Assembly (NCBI RefSeq): GCF_000359585.1
Contig: NZ_APMH01000010.1
Coordinates: forward strand, 61,545 to 125,544
DNA: 64,000 bases
Direction of reading: 5' to 3'
Origin: Clostridium tyrobutyricum DSM 2637 = ATCC 25755 = JCM 11008
GTDB taxonomy: Bacteria > Bacillota > Clostridia > Clostridiales > Clostridiaceae
This document shows, piece by piece, positions 8,190 to 18,155 of this stretch. Within the stretch, counting starts at the first letter, position 1. Each line of letters starts with the position of its first letter. Under the pieces are notes generated by a model. That model ran no database searches and had not been told where the DNA came from. It worked only from the letters and a program-made list of their open reading frames with translations. The position numbers were made by a program, and so were the translations under genes.

Positions 8190-10193
8190 GTGAAAAACAA
8201 ATCTTTATTTGAACCTATTAAAATAGGAAAAGTAGAAGTAAAAAACAAAATATCGATGGCCCCTATGGGTGCATTTGGCCTGGTAGACAATGAAGGCTGT
8301 TATAATCAGAGAGCTGTAGATTATTATGTAGAAAGAGCTAAAGGCGGCACAGGTCTTATTATAACAAGTATAACTAAAGTTGAAAATGAAATTGATAAAG
8401 TTGTACCTGGTGTAATTCCCATTATTTCAATAAATCCGGGAAGATTTATAATGACATCATCTGAAATGACTGAAAGAGTCCATTCCTATGGTTCAAAGAT
8501 ATTTTTGCAGCTCACAATGGGATTTGGAAGAAGCGGAGCTCCTGGAACGCTTCTAACATCACAGCCGGTTTCTGCCTCAAGTGTTCCTAATTACTGGGAT
8601 CCAACTGTTACATGCAGGGAACTTACCACTTCAGAAGTAGAATGGATAGTTGCGAAGTTCATTCAGGGTGCTGCTATTGCACAAAAAGCAGGATTTGACG
8701 GAGTTGAGATACATGCTGTTCACGAGGGATATTTGCTGGACCAGTTTACACTCTCTATATTCAATAGAAGGACAGATAAATACGGAGGAGATTTAAGGGG
8801 AAGATTACAGCTGCCTATAGAAATAGTTCAGGGTATAAAGGCTCAAGTTGGCAGTGATTTCCCTGTTGGATTGAGATATAGTGTCAAAAGCTGCATAAAA
8901 GACTGGAGGCAGGGTGGACTTCCGGATGAGGATTATGTGGAAAAAGGACGTGATTTGAAAGAGGGACTTGAGTCTGCAAAGATTCTCGAAGCAGCTGGAT
9001 ATGATGAATTAAATACAGATGTTGGAACATATGATGCATGGTACTGGTCACATCCACCTCTTTATCAGAAAGACGGATTGTATCTTCCATATACCAAGGA
9101 ATTGAAAAAGGTCGTAAAAATTCCTGTTATAGTTGCAGGAAAACTTGGTGTTCCACAAGAAGCTGAAAAAGCTCTTGATGAGGGTGGTGCGGATATGATA
9201 GGGCTTGCAAGACCACTTCTTTCAGATGCATACTGGCCTAAAAAGGTACTTTCTGGTCATCCTGAGAGAATTCGTCCCTGTATTGGATGCCATGTAGGCT
9301 GCCTTGGCAGGGGATTTGAAGGAAAACCTTTGAGTTGTGCAGTAAATCCAGCTGCAGGAAGAGAACGCTATTATGAGATAAGGCCAGCAGCCATACCAAA
9401 GAAAGTGTTGATTGCAGGTGGAGGAGTTGCAGGAATGGAAGCTGCTAGAATGGCTGTGCTTAGAGGTCACAAAGTTACACTTTATGAAAGTACGGATCAA
9501 CTGGGCGGGGAAATTGTTCCAGGATCAGTACCTGACTTTAAAATAGACGATAGAAGATTGCTGGACTGGTATAGAAATGAAATGAAAGAGCTTAAAATTA
9601 ATGTGATTTTTAATACAGAGGTAACGGATAAACTTGTAGGGAAGGAACAGCCTGATGTGGTGATTGTTGCAACAGGAGCCAATGATGTCAAGATAAAACT
9701 GCCTGGTATAGAAAAAGATAAAGTATCCACAGCTGTGGACATTTTAAATGGAGCTAAAAAGTCAGGAAAGAATGTACTTATTGTAGGAGGAGGTCTTGTT
9801 GGATGTGAAACGGCCCTATACCTTGCCAAAGCTGGAAAGAAAGTTGCAATTGTAGAGGCAAAGGATAAAATATTGGATGCAGGAAAGCCAATCCCTCATA
9901 TGAATAAGATTATGCTCGAAGATCTTATTAAAAAATACAATATAAAAGTTATTACGGGTAACTCGCTGCTTGAGGTAACGGGTGATGGAGCAGTTCTTAT
10001 AGACAACAAGTTCAAACAGCAGGAAGTATATGCTGACACTATTGTGATTTCTATAGGATTCAAGTCCAATAGAAAATTGTATAACAAGCTTCATGGTAAA
10101 GTTACTGATTTATATCTTATTGGAGATGCATATCAGACTGCAAATATAATGGATGCAATTTGGAGCGGAAATGAAATTGGACTTAACTGTTAG
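8190..10193 (+). CDS. 2-enoate reductase-type flavoprotein (old yellow enzyme / 2,4-dienoyl-CoA reductase family)
   Basis: A 667-residue protein, the length of clostridial 2-enoate reductases. It has an N-terminal FMN TIM barrel (about 1-350, with HEGYLLDQFTLSIFNRRTDKY), a [4Fe-4S] motif C364-x2-C367-x3-C371-x11-C383, a FAD-binding fold (IAGGGVAGMEA, about 408) and an NAD(P)H fold (IVGGGLVGCE, about 531). Such enzymes reduce activated C=C bonds of 2-enoates or enoyl-CoAs using NADH. The substrate may differ from that of studied enzymes, and a 2,4-dienoyl-CoA reductase role cannot be excluded. It starts at GTG with GGGGAGG upstream, is monocistronic and ends at a bidirectional terminator. Confidence 0.88.
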   Translation: MKNKSLFEPIKIGKVEVKNKISMAPMGAFGLVDNEGCYNQRAVDYYVERAKGGTGLIITSITKVENEIDKVVPGVIPIISINPGRFIMTSSEMTERVHSYGSKIFLQLTMGFGRSGAPGTLLTSQPVSASSVPNYWDPTVTCRELTTSEVEWIVAKFIQGAAIAQKAGFDGVEIHAVHEGYLLDQFTLSIFNRRTDKYGGDLRGRLQLPIEIVQGIKAQVGSDFPVGLRYSVKSCIKDWRQGGLPDEDYVEKGRDLKEGLESAKILEAAGYDELNTDVGTYDAWYWSHPPLYQKDGLYLPYTKELKKVVKIPVIVAGKLGVPQEAEKALDEGGADMIGLARPLLSDAYWPKKVLSGHPERIRPCIGCHVGCLGRGFEGKPLSCAVNPAAGRERYYEIRPAAIPKKVLIAGGGVAGMEAARMAVLRGHKVTLYESTDQLGGEIVPGSVPDFKIDDRRLLDWYRNEMKELKINVIFNTEVTDKLVGKEQPDVVIVATGANDVKIKLPGIEKDKVSTAVDILNGAKKSGKNVLIVGGGLVGCETALYLAKAGKKVAIVEAKDKILDAGKPIPHMNKIMLEDLIKKYNIKVITGNSLLEVTGDGAVLIDNKFKQQEVYADTIVISIGFKSNRKLYNKLHGKVTDLYLIGDAYQTANIMDAIWSGNEIGLNC

Positions 10194-10200
10194 ATAATTT

Positions 10201-10236
10201 AACCACCAATTAGTTTATAAGCTAATTGGTGGTTTT
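10201..10236. terminator. Bidirectional terminator between enoate reductase and chemoreceptor genes
   Basis: Stem AACCACCAATTAG paired with CTAATTGGTGGTT around TTTATAAG; T-run on the plus strand. It lies between convergent genes. Confidence 0.9.
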
Positions 10237-10245
10237 AATTCTACA

Positions 10246-11955
10246 TTATATTTTAAACTTTTGTACAAGCTCATTTAGTTTTTGTGCAAGCTCTGCCTGG
10301 CTTTGGGCTGTCAGGGCTACCTGATTTACAGCTTGAGTATTTTCATCAATACCTTCCTGTATTTGTGAAGCATTTTCAGAAGCCTGCTGTTGGTTGTCTG
10401 ACATGTGCTGCATGGCATCACTGACCTGTGCCATTGTAGCATTTAATTCTTCTGACATTGAGGCTATTTCTTCAGATAAACTTTTTATGAAATCAGCATC
10501 TTTATAATATTGATTTCCCATATCTTTAAATGCTTCAAATTGTGGATTTACTTCATCGTTTATAAATACTAAAACTTCATTACTACTGTCAGATAAATTT
10601 TTGAATGCCTCGTTTACTTTTCCAATAGTGTCCTGAATTGATGATACAGCTGTTGCAGAGTCTTCTGCCAGCTTTCTAACTTCATCTGCAACAACTGCAA
10701 ATCCCTTACCATGTTCACCGGCTCTTGCAGCTTCAATGGCTGCATTTAATGCAAGAAGATTGGTCTGTTCAGCTATTCCTGCAATAGTATGTGCCATTTC
10801 CTTTATATTTTCAACTACTTTACCAGCTTCAATAGCTTCCAGTATTTTTTCTCTTTTGTCTTTATATATTTTTTGGGTATTTTGTATTGCAGAGTTTCCT
10901 TTTTGTTGAGCCATTGTAGCTTTTTCTTTAGAGCTATTTGAACTATTGCTGCTGTCTGCAGCTTTTTGAGACAATTCATTTATATTTGAATTGATTTCTT
11001 CTACAGATGCAGTTATTTCTTCTATGGAAGAGGTTGTTTCCTCCACTCCTGAGGTTATAACTTTTGCTGAATTATCCATATTTTCCGCTTTTGCTGAAAG
11101 TTCTTCTGCTGTTGCAGACAACTCTTCACTAGCACTTCCCATATTTTCGGAGTTTTCCATAATTGATTTTAAAAGGTATACTATATTATTTTGTGCGGTA
11201 TTTAAAGAAGTACCTGTTTGTCCAAATTCATCAGAACGGGTTGTTTTTATATCCGTTGAAAAATCAAATTGTGCAAAACGATTTGCAAGGTCTTTTATCT
11301 TTATAAGGGGATTATGTATATCTCTTGCTATTGCTAGTCCGGACAGTATGGATACGATGAAACTGATTATAATCAATATTGTTACAAATATTAAAGAAGA
11401 ATTATATTTAGAAATACTTGAATTATAATCATTCTGTGCAAGTTTTAAATTTGTATCTATAAGTTTATCTATTACTGAGAAAAGATCTTTTCTGTATTTT
11501 TCACTAGTTTGAAATTCTTTTATTGAACCATTGTAGTCTCCTTTTTGAATCAATTGTATGTAATTTTCCCTGGAGGTTTTCCAGCCTTTTCTATATGTTT
11601 CAAATTGCCCAAGTAAATCTTTGTTTTTATTATTTAATGAATTAGAATAACTTGATATAAGTTTGTCGTTTCGATTTATTTGTTCATTAATATTATTAAT
11701 CAAGCTATTTATCTGGGGCCTATTTTCCTTATTCATCATAACAAGCAAGTCAGACTGTACCCCTAGTAGATTTATTTTGATATCCTTTAGTTCAGTTGTT
11801 TCTTTTAAATCCATATTATATAGGGTATCTAAATTCCTTTTTACTACAGTTGTTTTGCTCATGGATACAATACCCACTATACAGGCCAACATTGCTATAA
11901 TAATAAAAGACATCATTAGTTTTTTGAAGATATTCATATTGGAAAATAATTTCAT
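10246..11955 (-). CDS. Methyl-accepting chemotaxis protein with four-helix-bundle sensor
   Basis: A 569-residue receptor: N-terminal membrane helix (about 10-30), an extracellular four-helix bundle (about 35-185), a second membrane helix (about 188-210), HAMP (about 212-265) and a cytoplasmic signalling helix whose tip holds [19 protein letters not shown]. The sensor has no recognisable ligand pocket, so the stimulus is unknown. The start ATG has AGGTGG upstream. It is convergent with the enoate reductase gene. Functional link between the two is not shown. Confidence 0.9.
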   Translation of the reverse strand: MKLFSNMNIFKKLMMSFIIIAMLACIVGIVSMSKTTVVKRNLDTLYNMDLKETTELKDIKINLLGVQSDLLVMMNKENRPQINSLINNINEQINRNDKLISSYSNSLNNKNKDLLGQFETYRKGWKTSRENYIQLIQKGDYNGSIKEFQTSEKYRKDLFSVIDKLIDTNLKLAQNDYNSSISKYNSSLIFVTILIIISFIVSILSGLAIARDIHNPLIKIKDLANRFAQFDFSTDIKTTRSDEFGQTGTSLNTAQNNIVYLLKSIMENSENMGSASEELSATAEELSAKAENMDNSAKVITSGVEETTSSIEEITASVEEINSNINELSQKAADSSNSSNSSKEKATMAQQKGNSAIQNTQKIYKDKREKILEAIEAGKVVENIKEMAHTIAGIAEQTNLLALNAAIEAARAGEHGKGFAVVADEVRKLAEDSATAVSSIQDTIGKVNEAFKNLSDSSNEVLVFINDEVNPQFEAFKDMGNQYYKDADFIKSLSEEIASMSEELNATMAQVSDAMQHMSDNQQQASENASQIQEGIDENTQAVNQVALTAQSQAELAQKLNELVQKFKI

Positions 11956-12351
11956 TGCCTTACCACCTTTTCTTTAGATTTTATATTTTTCACTGAATAT
12001 ATGTTAATTAATTTAGTTCTATATTAATATATACGTATAAAATTTGAATTACTATAATAAAATTTAAAAAAATAGAATATAATGCATTAAAATTACGAAT
12101 AAATAAGAATTATGTAATTATAGCATCTTAAATTATGAAATTTAAATCAGTATATACATAAGTGCTGATTTTAATTTTTACAAGATAAAATTTAGTTTAC
12201 TTGAAATATTCAATAAAGTTGATTGTATCAGGCTGAAATAAAAAATATATGCTTGGTTTAATAGAAAATTATTAATATAATATTATAAATGATATAATAT
12301 AACAAAAAATAAATTCTATAAATACATGAATTTTATTTAGGGAGAGTTTAT
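11956..12351 (+). other. Gene-free divergent intergenic region
   Basis: About 395 bases, very AT-rich. It holds the promoter for the gene at 12352 (annotated separately) and presumably that of the minus-strand chemoreceptor. No coding frame, repeat or RNA structure stood out. Confidence 0.5.
12253..12281 (+). promoter_or_regulatory. Predicted sigma-A promoter of the double-cubane protein gene
   Basis: TTGGTT at 12253-12258 and TATAAT at 12276-12281 with a 17-base spacer, about 70 bases before the start codon. Confidence 0.6.
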
Positions 12352-13500
12352 ATGGATATAAAAAAAGAATTACCAGAGATTTTTTCTAGCTTCTCTGAAG
12401 CCAGGAAAAATGGATTTATAAAAGCAAAAGAATTAAAAGAAAAAAATAGACCTCTTGTAGGAACATTTTGTTCATATATGCCTCAGGAAATAGCAATGGC
12501 GGCTGGAGCTGCTGTAGTTTCACTTTGTTCAACTTCCGATGAAACTATTGAGGAAGCAGAAAATTATCTTCCAAAGAATTTATGCCCTTTAATAAAGAGC
12601 AGTTATGGTTTTGCGAAAACGGACAAGTGTCCATATTTTTATTTTTCAGATTTAATTGTAGGAGAAACTACATGTGACGGAAAGAAAAAAATGTATGAGT
12701 ATCTTGGAGAATTCAAGCCTGTTCATGTTATGCAGCTCCCCAATACACAAATTGGAGAAAACAGTTTTAAACTTTGGAAAGATGAAATTATAAGACTGAA
12801 GGAAAAAATTGAAGATATGTTTGACATTGAAATAAAAGGAGAAGACATAAAACAGGCCATATTACTAAAAAATAGAGAAAGACAGGCAATAAAAGATTTT
12901 TATTCACTTGGGAAATTGAAACCTTCAGCACTTACGGGTATGGATATTTTAAATGTAGTAAATGGTGCCACCTTTAAATTTAATAAAGAGGAATCTATAG
13001 ATGAGATATCAGATCTTACTGAAAAGATTATAAAAAGTTATAAGGAAGGAAAAAGATTACCTGAAAAACCCAGAATACTTATAACAGGATGTCCTATAGG
13101 AGGCGCGGCAGACAAGGTAGTCAAAGCAGTAGAGAAAAATGGGGCATATGTAGTTGCTTTTGAAAATTGTACTGTTTCAAAGGCAAATGAACTTTTGGTA
13201 GATGAAAACAAAGATGTATTTGATGCATTGACTGAAAAATATCTTGCCATAGGATGTTCATGTATGACTCCAAATAAAAACAGGCTGGAAACTTTAAAAA
13301 ATATGATGAGAGAATACAAGGTAGATGGGGTAATAGATGTCATTCTACAGGCCTGTCATACTTATGCAGTGGAGAGTTTTTCAATAAAGAGATTTGTAAA
13401 TAGCAATGGTATTCCATATATACCTGTTGAAATTGACTATTCACAGTCAAATTTGGGACAATTAAATACGAGAATAGGTGCTTTTATCGAAATGTTGTAA
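12352..13500 (+). CDS. 2-hydroxyacyl-CoA dehydratase family protein, double-cubane-cluster type
   Basis: A 382-residue protein of the HgdB/HgdC-like family, matching the YjiM / double-cubane-cluster branch rather than a two-subunit dehydratase. Cysteines expected to hold iron-sulfur clusters are seen in TFCSYMPQE, LCPLIKSSYG, KCPYFYF, TTCDGKKKM, ITGCPIGG, CSCMTP and QACHTY. Double-cubane proteins carry out low-potential reductions driven by an ATP-dependent activator. No activator gene lies next to it, so one encoded elsewhere would be needed. The physiological substrate is unknown. GGGAG precedes the ATG. Confidence 0.82.
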   Translation: MDIKKELPEIFSSFSEARKNGFIKAKELKEKNRPLVGTFCSYMPQEIAMAAGAAVVSLCSTSDETIEEAENYLPKNLCPLIKSSYGFAKTDKCPYFYFSDLIVGETTCDGKKKMYEYLGEFKPVHVMQLPNTQIGENSFKLWKDEIIRLKEKIEDMFDIEIKGEDIKQAILLKNRERQAIKDFYSLGKLKPSALTGMDILNVVNGATFKFNKEESIDEISDLTEKIIKSYKEGKRLPEKPRILITGCPIGGAADKVVKAVEKNGAYVVAFENCTVSKANELLVDENKDVFDALTEKYLAIGCSCMTPNKNRLETLKNMMREYKVDGVIDVILQACHTYAVESFSIKRFVNSNGIPYIPVEIDYSQSNLGQLNTRIGAFIEML

Positions 13501-13614
13501 GAGATTTTAAATCTTAAAATTGACTTTTACTTTGTATTATAAATTATTGGATTATATATAATAATCTATTGTATACTTATAATAAATATACATAATTTAG
13601 AAGGGAATGATTGC

Positions 13615-13761
13615 ATGGTCCTTATCGTGACAATTGTTAATTTTGCCATAATAATCGGCATTACAGTCGGCATTATAGTTGTAGTATACAGCCTGATAAA
13701 GAGATTTAACAAGTTTACAAACAGGAATATGGAAATTGATAAAAATTGGATAAGATTTTAA
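13615..13761 (+). CDS. Single-pass small membrane protein, 48 aa
   Basis: Starts at ATG 13615 with AAGGGA nine bases upstream. Residues about 2-25 form one strongly hydrophobic helix (Ile/Val-rich), followed by a basic tail (KRFNKFTNRN). No family is recognised. It sits between the double-cubane gene and the KdgT-like permease gene. Confidence 0.55.
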   Translation: MVLIVTIVNFAIIIGITVGIIVVVYSLIKRFNKFTNRNMEIDKNWIRF

Positions 13762-13808
13762 AATAACAGCTAGTAAGATTTCCTAGTAAAGTTAGGGAGG
13801 AGAAAAAA

Positions 13809-14804
13809 ACGCAATTATTAAAAAGAGTAAACAGGTTTCCTGCAGGAACAATGATTATACCATTATTTGCAGCAGCTATTCTAAATACGTTATGCCCGTC
13901 AATTTTGAGAATAGGAAGTTATAGTCAATCCTTAATATCCAATGATGGATTAAATGTAATGATGTTTTTAACCTTGTTGTTTACAGGTACACAAATGAGC
14001 ATTAGAGATATACCCGAATCCTTGAAACGTGGTGGAAGTCATGTATTATTTAAATATTTGGCAGGTGCCGGAGTTTATCTTGTTATATTTCACTACTTTG
14101 GATATAAGGGGATATTTGGAACATGCAGCCTTGCAATTTTATGTGCTTTGACAAATAACAATGGAAGTTTATACATGGGATTGGTACAAAGTTATGGTGA
14201 CCATGCAGATCTTGTAGCAAGGCCAATATTTAATTTTAATTCAGGCCCTATGCTGTCTTTATTGACTATTGGAATTTCAGGAACCAATACAGTGCATTGG
14301 CAGGAATATGTAACTGTTTTATTGCCATTGTGTATAGGAATAATATTATCTACTATTGACAAACAAATTAAATTGGCAACAAAACAGGGTATTTCAATAA
14401 TACTGCCAATAATGGGATTTGTTTTAGGATCGGATATTGATTTATTTAAAGTTATAACTTCAGGATTTGGTGGAATATTTTTATTTATCATTGTAATTAT
14501 CGTTACTGGACCAGTTGCATTAATTGTAGATAGGATTTTATTAAAAAGACCAGGTTATGGAGGTATGGCAACAGTATCTGTAGCTGGCAATACAATTGCA
14601 GTTCCTGTAATGATAGGGCAAATTGTGCCAAAATTTAGCCCTTATGTAAAATTGGCAACTGTACAGATATCATGTGCAGCTGTTTTATCAGCTATTTTGT
14701 GTCCATTTATTGTACGTTGGTTTGCACAACATTTTGGATGTCCAAAATATGAAGAGAATTTTGAAAAAGGTTATGGAGTGAAATTTGTCAACAATGAAAA
14801 ATAG
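13809..14804 (+). CDS. 2-keto-3-deoxygluconate permease family transporter (KdgT-like)
   Basis: A membrane protein with about ten hydrophobic segments and KdgT-family features (RFPAGTMIIPLFAAAILNT, MFLTLLFTGTQMS, ALTNNNGSLYMGL). GGGAGGAG (13796-13803) is ideally placed for a start at 13809, but the codon there is ACG. In-frame residues from 13809 (QLLKRVNRFPAGT) match the N-terminus expected for the family, so the coding region begins here. The first in-frame ATG is 13851, which would lose 14 residues and has only a weak site. The gene is followed by cdd, deoB and pdp, so the cargo may be a deoxyribose- or nucleoside-related solute rather than ketodeoxygluconate; this is inference. Confidence 0.8.
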   Translation, partial: TQLLKRVNRFPAGTMIIPLFAAAILNTLCPSILRIGSYSQSLISNDGLNVMMFLTLLFTGTQMSIRDIPESLKRGGSHVLFKYLAGAGVYLVIFHYFGYKGIFGTCSLAILCALTNNNGSLYMGLVQSYGDHADLVARPIFNFNSGPMLSLLTIGISGTNTVHWQEYVTVLLPLCIGIILSTIDKQIKLATKQGISIILPIMGFVLGSDIDLFKVITSGFGGIFLFIIVIIVTGPVALIVDRILLKRPGYGGMATVSVAGNTIAVPVMIGQIVPKFSPYVKLATVQISCAAVLSAILCPFIVRWFAQHFGCPKYEENFEKGYGVKFVNNEK

Positions 14805-14873
14805 ATAATTTGAAATATAAGTAAAGAAAAAAGCACTATTATTTAATTAATGTGAAAATGGAGGAAGTTGTAA

Positions 14874-15272
14874 TTGGATTATAGTAATTTGGTTTCCAAA
14901 GCTTTTGAGGGGAGAAAAAATGCTTATGCACCTTATTCAAATTTTAAAGTTGGAGCAGCGGTACTTACTGAAGATGGAAAGATATATACAGGATGCAATA
15001 TAGAAAATGCATCATATGGTGCTACAAATTGTGCAGAGAGGACTGCCATATTTAAAGCAATATCAGAAGGACATAAAACTATAGAGGCAATTGCCATAGT
15101 TGGCGTAATAAATGACTATACTTATCCCTGTGGAATTTGCAGGCAGGTAATATCAGAGTTTGCATCAGATAATACAAAGATAATTCTAGGTAAGGGTAAA
15201 AATGAATATATAGTTAAAACCCTGGATGAAATTTTACCTGGAGCTTTTACTAAAAAAGACCTTGAAAAGTAA
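14874..15272 (+). CDS. cdd: Cytidine deaminase
   Basis: A 132-residue homotetrameric-type enzyme that deaminates cytidine and deoxycytidine to uridine and deoxyuridine. The zinc ligands C53, C86 and C89 and the catalytic E55 are all present (NCAERTA; PCGICRQV), as are the substrate residues NIENASYG. It starts at TTG with GGAGG nine bases upstream. Located between a permease and phosphopentomutase, it feeds pyrimidine nucleosides into the pdp/deoB route. Confidence 0.95.
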   Translation: MDYSNLVSKAFEGRKNAYAPYSNFKVGAAVLTEDGKIYTGCNIENASYGATNCAERTAIFKAISEGHKTIEAIAIVGVINDYTYPCGICRQVISEFASDNTKIILGKGKNEYIVKTLDEILPGAFTKKDLEK

Positions 15273-15280
15273 ATACTATT

Positions 15281-15324
15281 GCTAAAAAGCATTCTTTTAG
15301 GTTATGAAGGAGTGCCTTTTTAGC
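15281..15324 (+). terminator. Hairpin after cdd (possible attenuating terminator)
   Basis: GCTAAAAAG paired with CTTTTTAGC, extended imperfectly by CATTC/GAGTG; there is no long T-run after it, so read-through into deoB is possible. Confidence 0.5.
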
Positions 15325-15351
15325 ATATAAAAGTTTTGAACAAAAATGTAA

Positions 15352-15441
15352 AGTGTATCTATTGGAATTGTTTCAGGAGCAGTGTATGGATTAAAACTAT
15401 TATATGTACTTACAGCAACTATTGTGGGTTTAATAGTATAA
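15352..15441 (+). pseudogene. Short remnant of a membrane protein C-terminus
   Basis: A 29-codon frame directly after an in-frame stop, with no start codon or ribosome binding site, encodes a glycine-rich hydrophobic tail (AVYGLKLLYVLTATIVGLIV) ending in TAA. This looks like the last membrane helix of a transporter. Because it lies inside the nucleoside cluster it may be what is left of a nucleoside permease; that identity is inference. Confidence 0.3.
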
Positions 15442-15474
15442 TTGATATATAAATAGATGAAAGAAGGGATTCAA

Positions 15475-16656
15475 GTGAAAGCATTTAATAGAATACACAT
15501 TATAGTAATGGATTCTGTAGGAATTGGAGAAGCACCTGATTCAAACAAATTTGATGACTTTGGTGTGAATACATTGGCACATATAGCTGAGAAAAATAAT
15601 GGACTGAAAATGCCCAATATGGCAGCATTAGGATTGTCCAATATATATAAAATAAAGGGAGTAGAAAAAGCTGAAGCTCCAAAGGCATATTTTACAAAGA
15701 TGCAGGAAGCTTCTCGAGGTAAGGATACAATGACAGGACACTGGGAGATGATGGGATTATATATCGACAAACCTTTCCGTGTATTTCCCAAAGGCTTTCC
15801 CCAGGAACTAATTGAAAAGATACAGGATTTCTCTGGAAGAAAAGTTATGGGAAACAAACCTGCCAGTGGTACTGAAATTATAAAGGAACTTGGTGAAAGA
15901 CAGCTAGAAACAGGAGAACTTATTGTATATACTTCAGCAGACTCTGTACTTCAAATTGCAGCCAATGAGGAGATAATATCACTGGATGAACTGTATAAAA
16001 TATGCAAATATTGCCGAAGCATAACACTGGATGAACCTTATAAGCTTGGAAGAATCATTGCCAGACCTTTTGTAGGAAAAACTGCACAAAGTTTCAAGAG
16101 AACTTCAAATCGCCACGACTATGCTTTGAAGCCTTTTGGAAAAACTGTAATGGACTATTTAAAAGAGAGTAATCTGGATTCTATTGCAATAGGGAAAATT
16201 TCAGATATATTTGATGGAGAAGGTGTTACAAGGGCAATCAGAACTAAATCAAATATGGATGGCATGGATAAGTTAGTAAAACTGCTTGGTGAAGAGTTTC
16301 ATGGACTTAGTTTTACAAATTTGGTTGAATTTGATTCATCCTATGGTCACAGACGTGATCCAATCGGGTATGGAAATGCACTGGAGGACTTTGACAAAAG
16401 ACTGCCGGAAGTTTCTGAAAAAATGAGAGAAGATGATCTTCTTTTAATTACTGCAGACCACGGTAATGACCCAACTTACAAGGGAACGGATCATACTAGG
16501 GAATATGTGCCTTTGTTTGCATACTCAAAGAGATTTAAAATTGGAAGGGATTTGGGAATAAGGAAGACATTTTCCGATATTGGTGCAACAGTTGCAGATA
16601 ATTTTAATGTGAAAATGCCCGAGTATGGTGAAAGTTTTCTGCAAAAACTAATATGA
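15475..16656 (+). CDS. deoB: Phosphopentomutase
   Basis: A 393-residue enzyme of the alkaline-phosphatase superfamily that interconverts (deoxy)ribose 1- and 5-phosphate. Metal-binding motifs are intact: [13 protein letters not shown] at the N-terminus, the phosphorylated Thr region [12 protein letters not shown], and TADHGNDP with TDHTREY at the C-terminus. Start is GTG at 15475, with AAGAAGGG upstream, giving the usual family length; an ATG at 15457 overlaps that site. It is followed by pdp after 13 bases, so both are co-translated from one message. Confidence 0.95.
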   Translation: MKAFNRIHIIVMDSVGIGEAPDSNKFDDFGVNTLAHIAEKNNGLKMPNMAALGLSNIYKIKGVEKAEAPKAYFTKMQEASRGKDTMTGHWEMMGLYIDKPFRVFPKGFPQELIEKIQDFSGRKVMGNKPASGTEIIKELGERQLETGELIVYTSADSVLQIAANEEIISLDELYKICKYCRSITLDEPYKLGRIIARPFVGKTAQSFKRTSNRHDYALKPFGKTVMDYLKESNLDSIAIGKISDIFDGEGVTRAIRTKSNMDGMDKLVKLLGEEFHGLSFTNLVEFDSSYGHRRDPIGYGNALEDFDKRLPEVSEKMREDDLLLITADHGNDPTYKGTDHTREYVPLFAYSKRFKIGRDLGIRKTFSDIGATVADNFNVKMPEYGESFLQKLI

Positions 16657-16669
16657 GAGGATGATAAAA

Positions 16670-17971
16670 ATGAGAATGGTGGACATAATTTCAAAAAAGC
16701 GTGATGGAAAAGAGATAAGTACAGAGGAAATCAACTTTTTTATAGAAGGATATACTAAAGGAACAATTCCTGATTATCAGGCAAGCGCCATGGCAATGGC
16801 AATATATTTTCAGGACATGAATGATCGTGAAAAAGCCGACCTTACAATGGCCATGGTAAACTCTGGAGAGACTATTGATTTATCGTCAATTGATGGAATA
16901 AAGGTAGATAAACATTCAACAGGCGGAGTAGGAGATACTACAACACTTGTACTTGCACCGCTTGTTGCATCTTTAGGTGTTCCTGTAGCTAAAATGTCCG
17001 GACGTGGCTTGGGGCATACTGGGGGAACTATTGACAAGCTGGAGTCAATTAGTGGATTCCATGTAGAAATTACAAAAGATGAGTTTATAAAATTAGTTAA
17101 TGAAGATAAGGTAGCAGTTATGGGTCAGACGGGAAATTTAACTCCTGCAGACAAAAAGCTATATGCACTTCGTGATGTAACAGGAAGTGTAAATTCAATA
17201 GCACTTATAGCAAGCTCCATAATGAGTAAAAAGATAGCCGCAGGAGCTGATGCCATAGTTCTAGATGTAAAGACGGGTACTGGAGCTTTCATGAAAACTG
17301 AAAAAGATGCTGAAAGACTGGCCCATGCAATGGTTAAAATAGGGAATGATGTAGGAAGAAATACCATGGCCATAATTTCTGACATGTCCCAGCCCCTTGG
17401 ATTTGCAGTAGGAAATGCACTTGAAGTAAAAGAGGCGATTGATACATTAAAGGGAAATGGACCTGAAGATTTGACAGAGCTTGTTCTAGCACTTGGGAGT
17501 CAGATGGTTGTACTGGCTAAAGGTGCAGAGACTCTTGCAGAAGCCAGAAAAAAGCTTATAGAGTCAATAAAAAGTGGAAGTGCAATTAAAAAGTTTAAAT
17601 TGTTTGTTAAAAATCAAGGGGGAGATCCTTCTATTGCAGATGATACTGATAAATTGCCCCAGGCAAAATACAAAATTGACGTACCTTCCAAAGAGAGCGG
17701 ATTTATATCAAATATTGCAGCTGATGAAATTGGAATTGCAGCGATGCTTCTAGGTGCAGGAAGGGCTACAAAGGAAGACAAAATAGACTTGGCTGTAGGA
17801 CTTATAATGCATAAAAAAGTTGGAGACAAGGTAGAGGCGGGAGATCCTATTGTAACTATTTATTCAAACCGGGAAGATGTAAAAGATGTAAGAGCAAAAA
17901 TTTATGACAACATTTCAATAAGCAATAAAGTTGAAAAGCCTGTGCTAATTCATAAAATAATTACAGAATAA
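16670..17971 (+). CDS. pdp: Pyrimidine-nucleoside phosphorylase
   Basis: A 433-residue enzyme that phosphorolyses uridine, deoxyuridine and thymidine to base plus (deoxy)ribose 1-phosphate. Family motifs: [16 protein letters not shown] (phosphate site), [17 protein letters not shown] and [10 protein letters not shown]. The C-terminal alpha/beta domain is complete. The start at 16670 (MRMVDI) has GAGAGG nine bases upstream; an ATG at 16661 abuts that site. Product goes to deoB encoded just upstream. Confidence 0.95.
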   Translation: MRMVDIISKKRDGKEISTEEINFFIEGYTKGTIPDYQASAMAMAIYFQDMNDREKADLTMAMVNSGETIDLSSIDGIKVDKHSTGGVGDTTTLVLAPLVASLGVPVAKMSGRGLGHTGGTIDKLESISGFHVEITKDEFIKLVNEDKVAVMGQTGNLTPADKKLYALRDVTGSVNSIALIASSIMSKKIAAGADAIVLDVKTGTGAFMKTEKDAERLAHAMVKIGNDVGRNTMAIISDMSQPLGFAVGNALEVKEAIDTLKGNGPEDLTELVLALGSQMVVLAKGAETLAEARKKLIESIKSGSAIKKFKLFVKNQGGDPSIADDTDKLPQAKYKIDVPSKESGFISNIAADEIGIAAMLLGAGRATKEDKIDLAVGLIMHKKVGDKVEAGDPIVTIYSNREDVKDVRAKIYDNISISNKVEKPVLIHKIITE

Positions 17972-17975
17972 ATTA

Positions 17976-18119
17976 TTGAAATATCAGGTTAGTTTAACTA
18001 CGGCACAACTTTTAGTTAAATGTTTAGAAGTAGAAGGTGTAGATTATATTTTTGGAATACCAGGAGAGGAAAATTTAGATATTATAAATAACATAGGGAA
18101 TGGGTATAGATTTGTGTAA
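17976..18119 (+). pseudogene. Acetolactate synthase N-terminal remnant
   Basis: A 47-codon frame beginning five bases after pdp reads as the start of a thiamin-diphosphate acetolactate synthase (TTAQLLVKCLEVEGVDYIFG, then IPGEENLD with the conserved active-site Glu) and stops after YRFV, where intact enzymes continue into TRHEQ. Full proteins are about 550 residues, so more than 90 percent is missing and a terminator follows at once. It is a deletion remnant. Acetolactate decarboxylase is still intact 4 kb away. Confidence 0.85.
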
Positions 18120-18155
18120 AAAGGCAGAAGAATTTTAACTTCTGCCATTTTTAAG
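18119..18155. terminator. Bidirectional terminator between the pdp cluster and the aminotransferase
   Basis: Stem AAAGGCAGAAG paired with CTTCTGCCATTT, T-run on the plus strand and A-run on the other side, between convergent units. Confidence 0.88.

Noticed and set aside
15281..15324. cdd-deoB hairpin as a strong terminator separating two operons
   Set aside because: No T-run follows and the genes belong to one pathway, so at most partial attenuation is supported.
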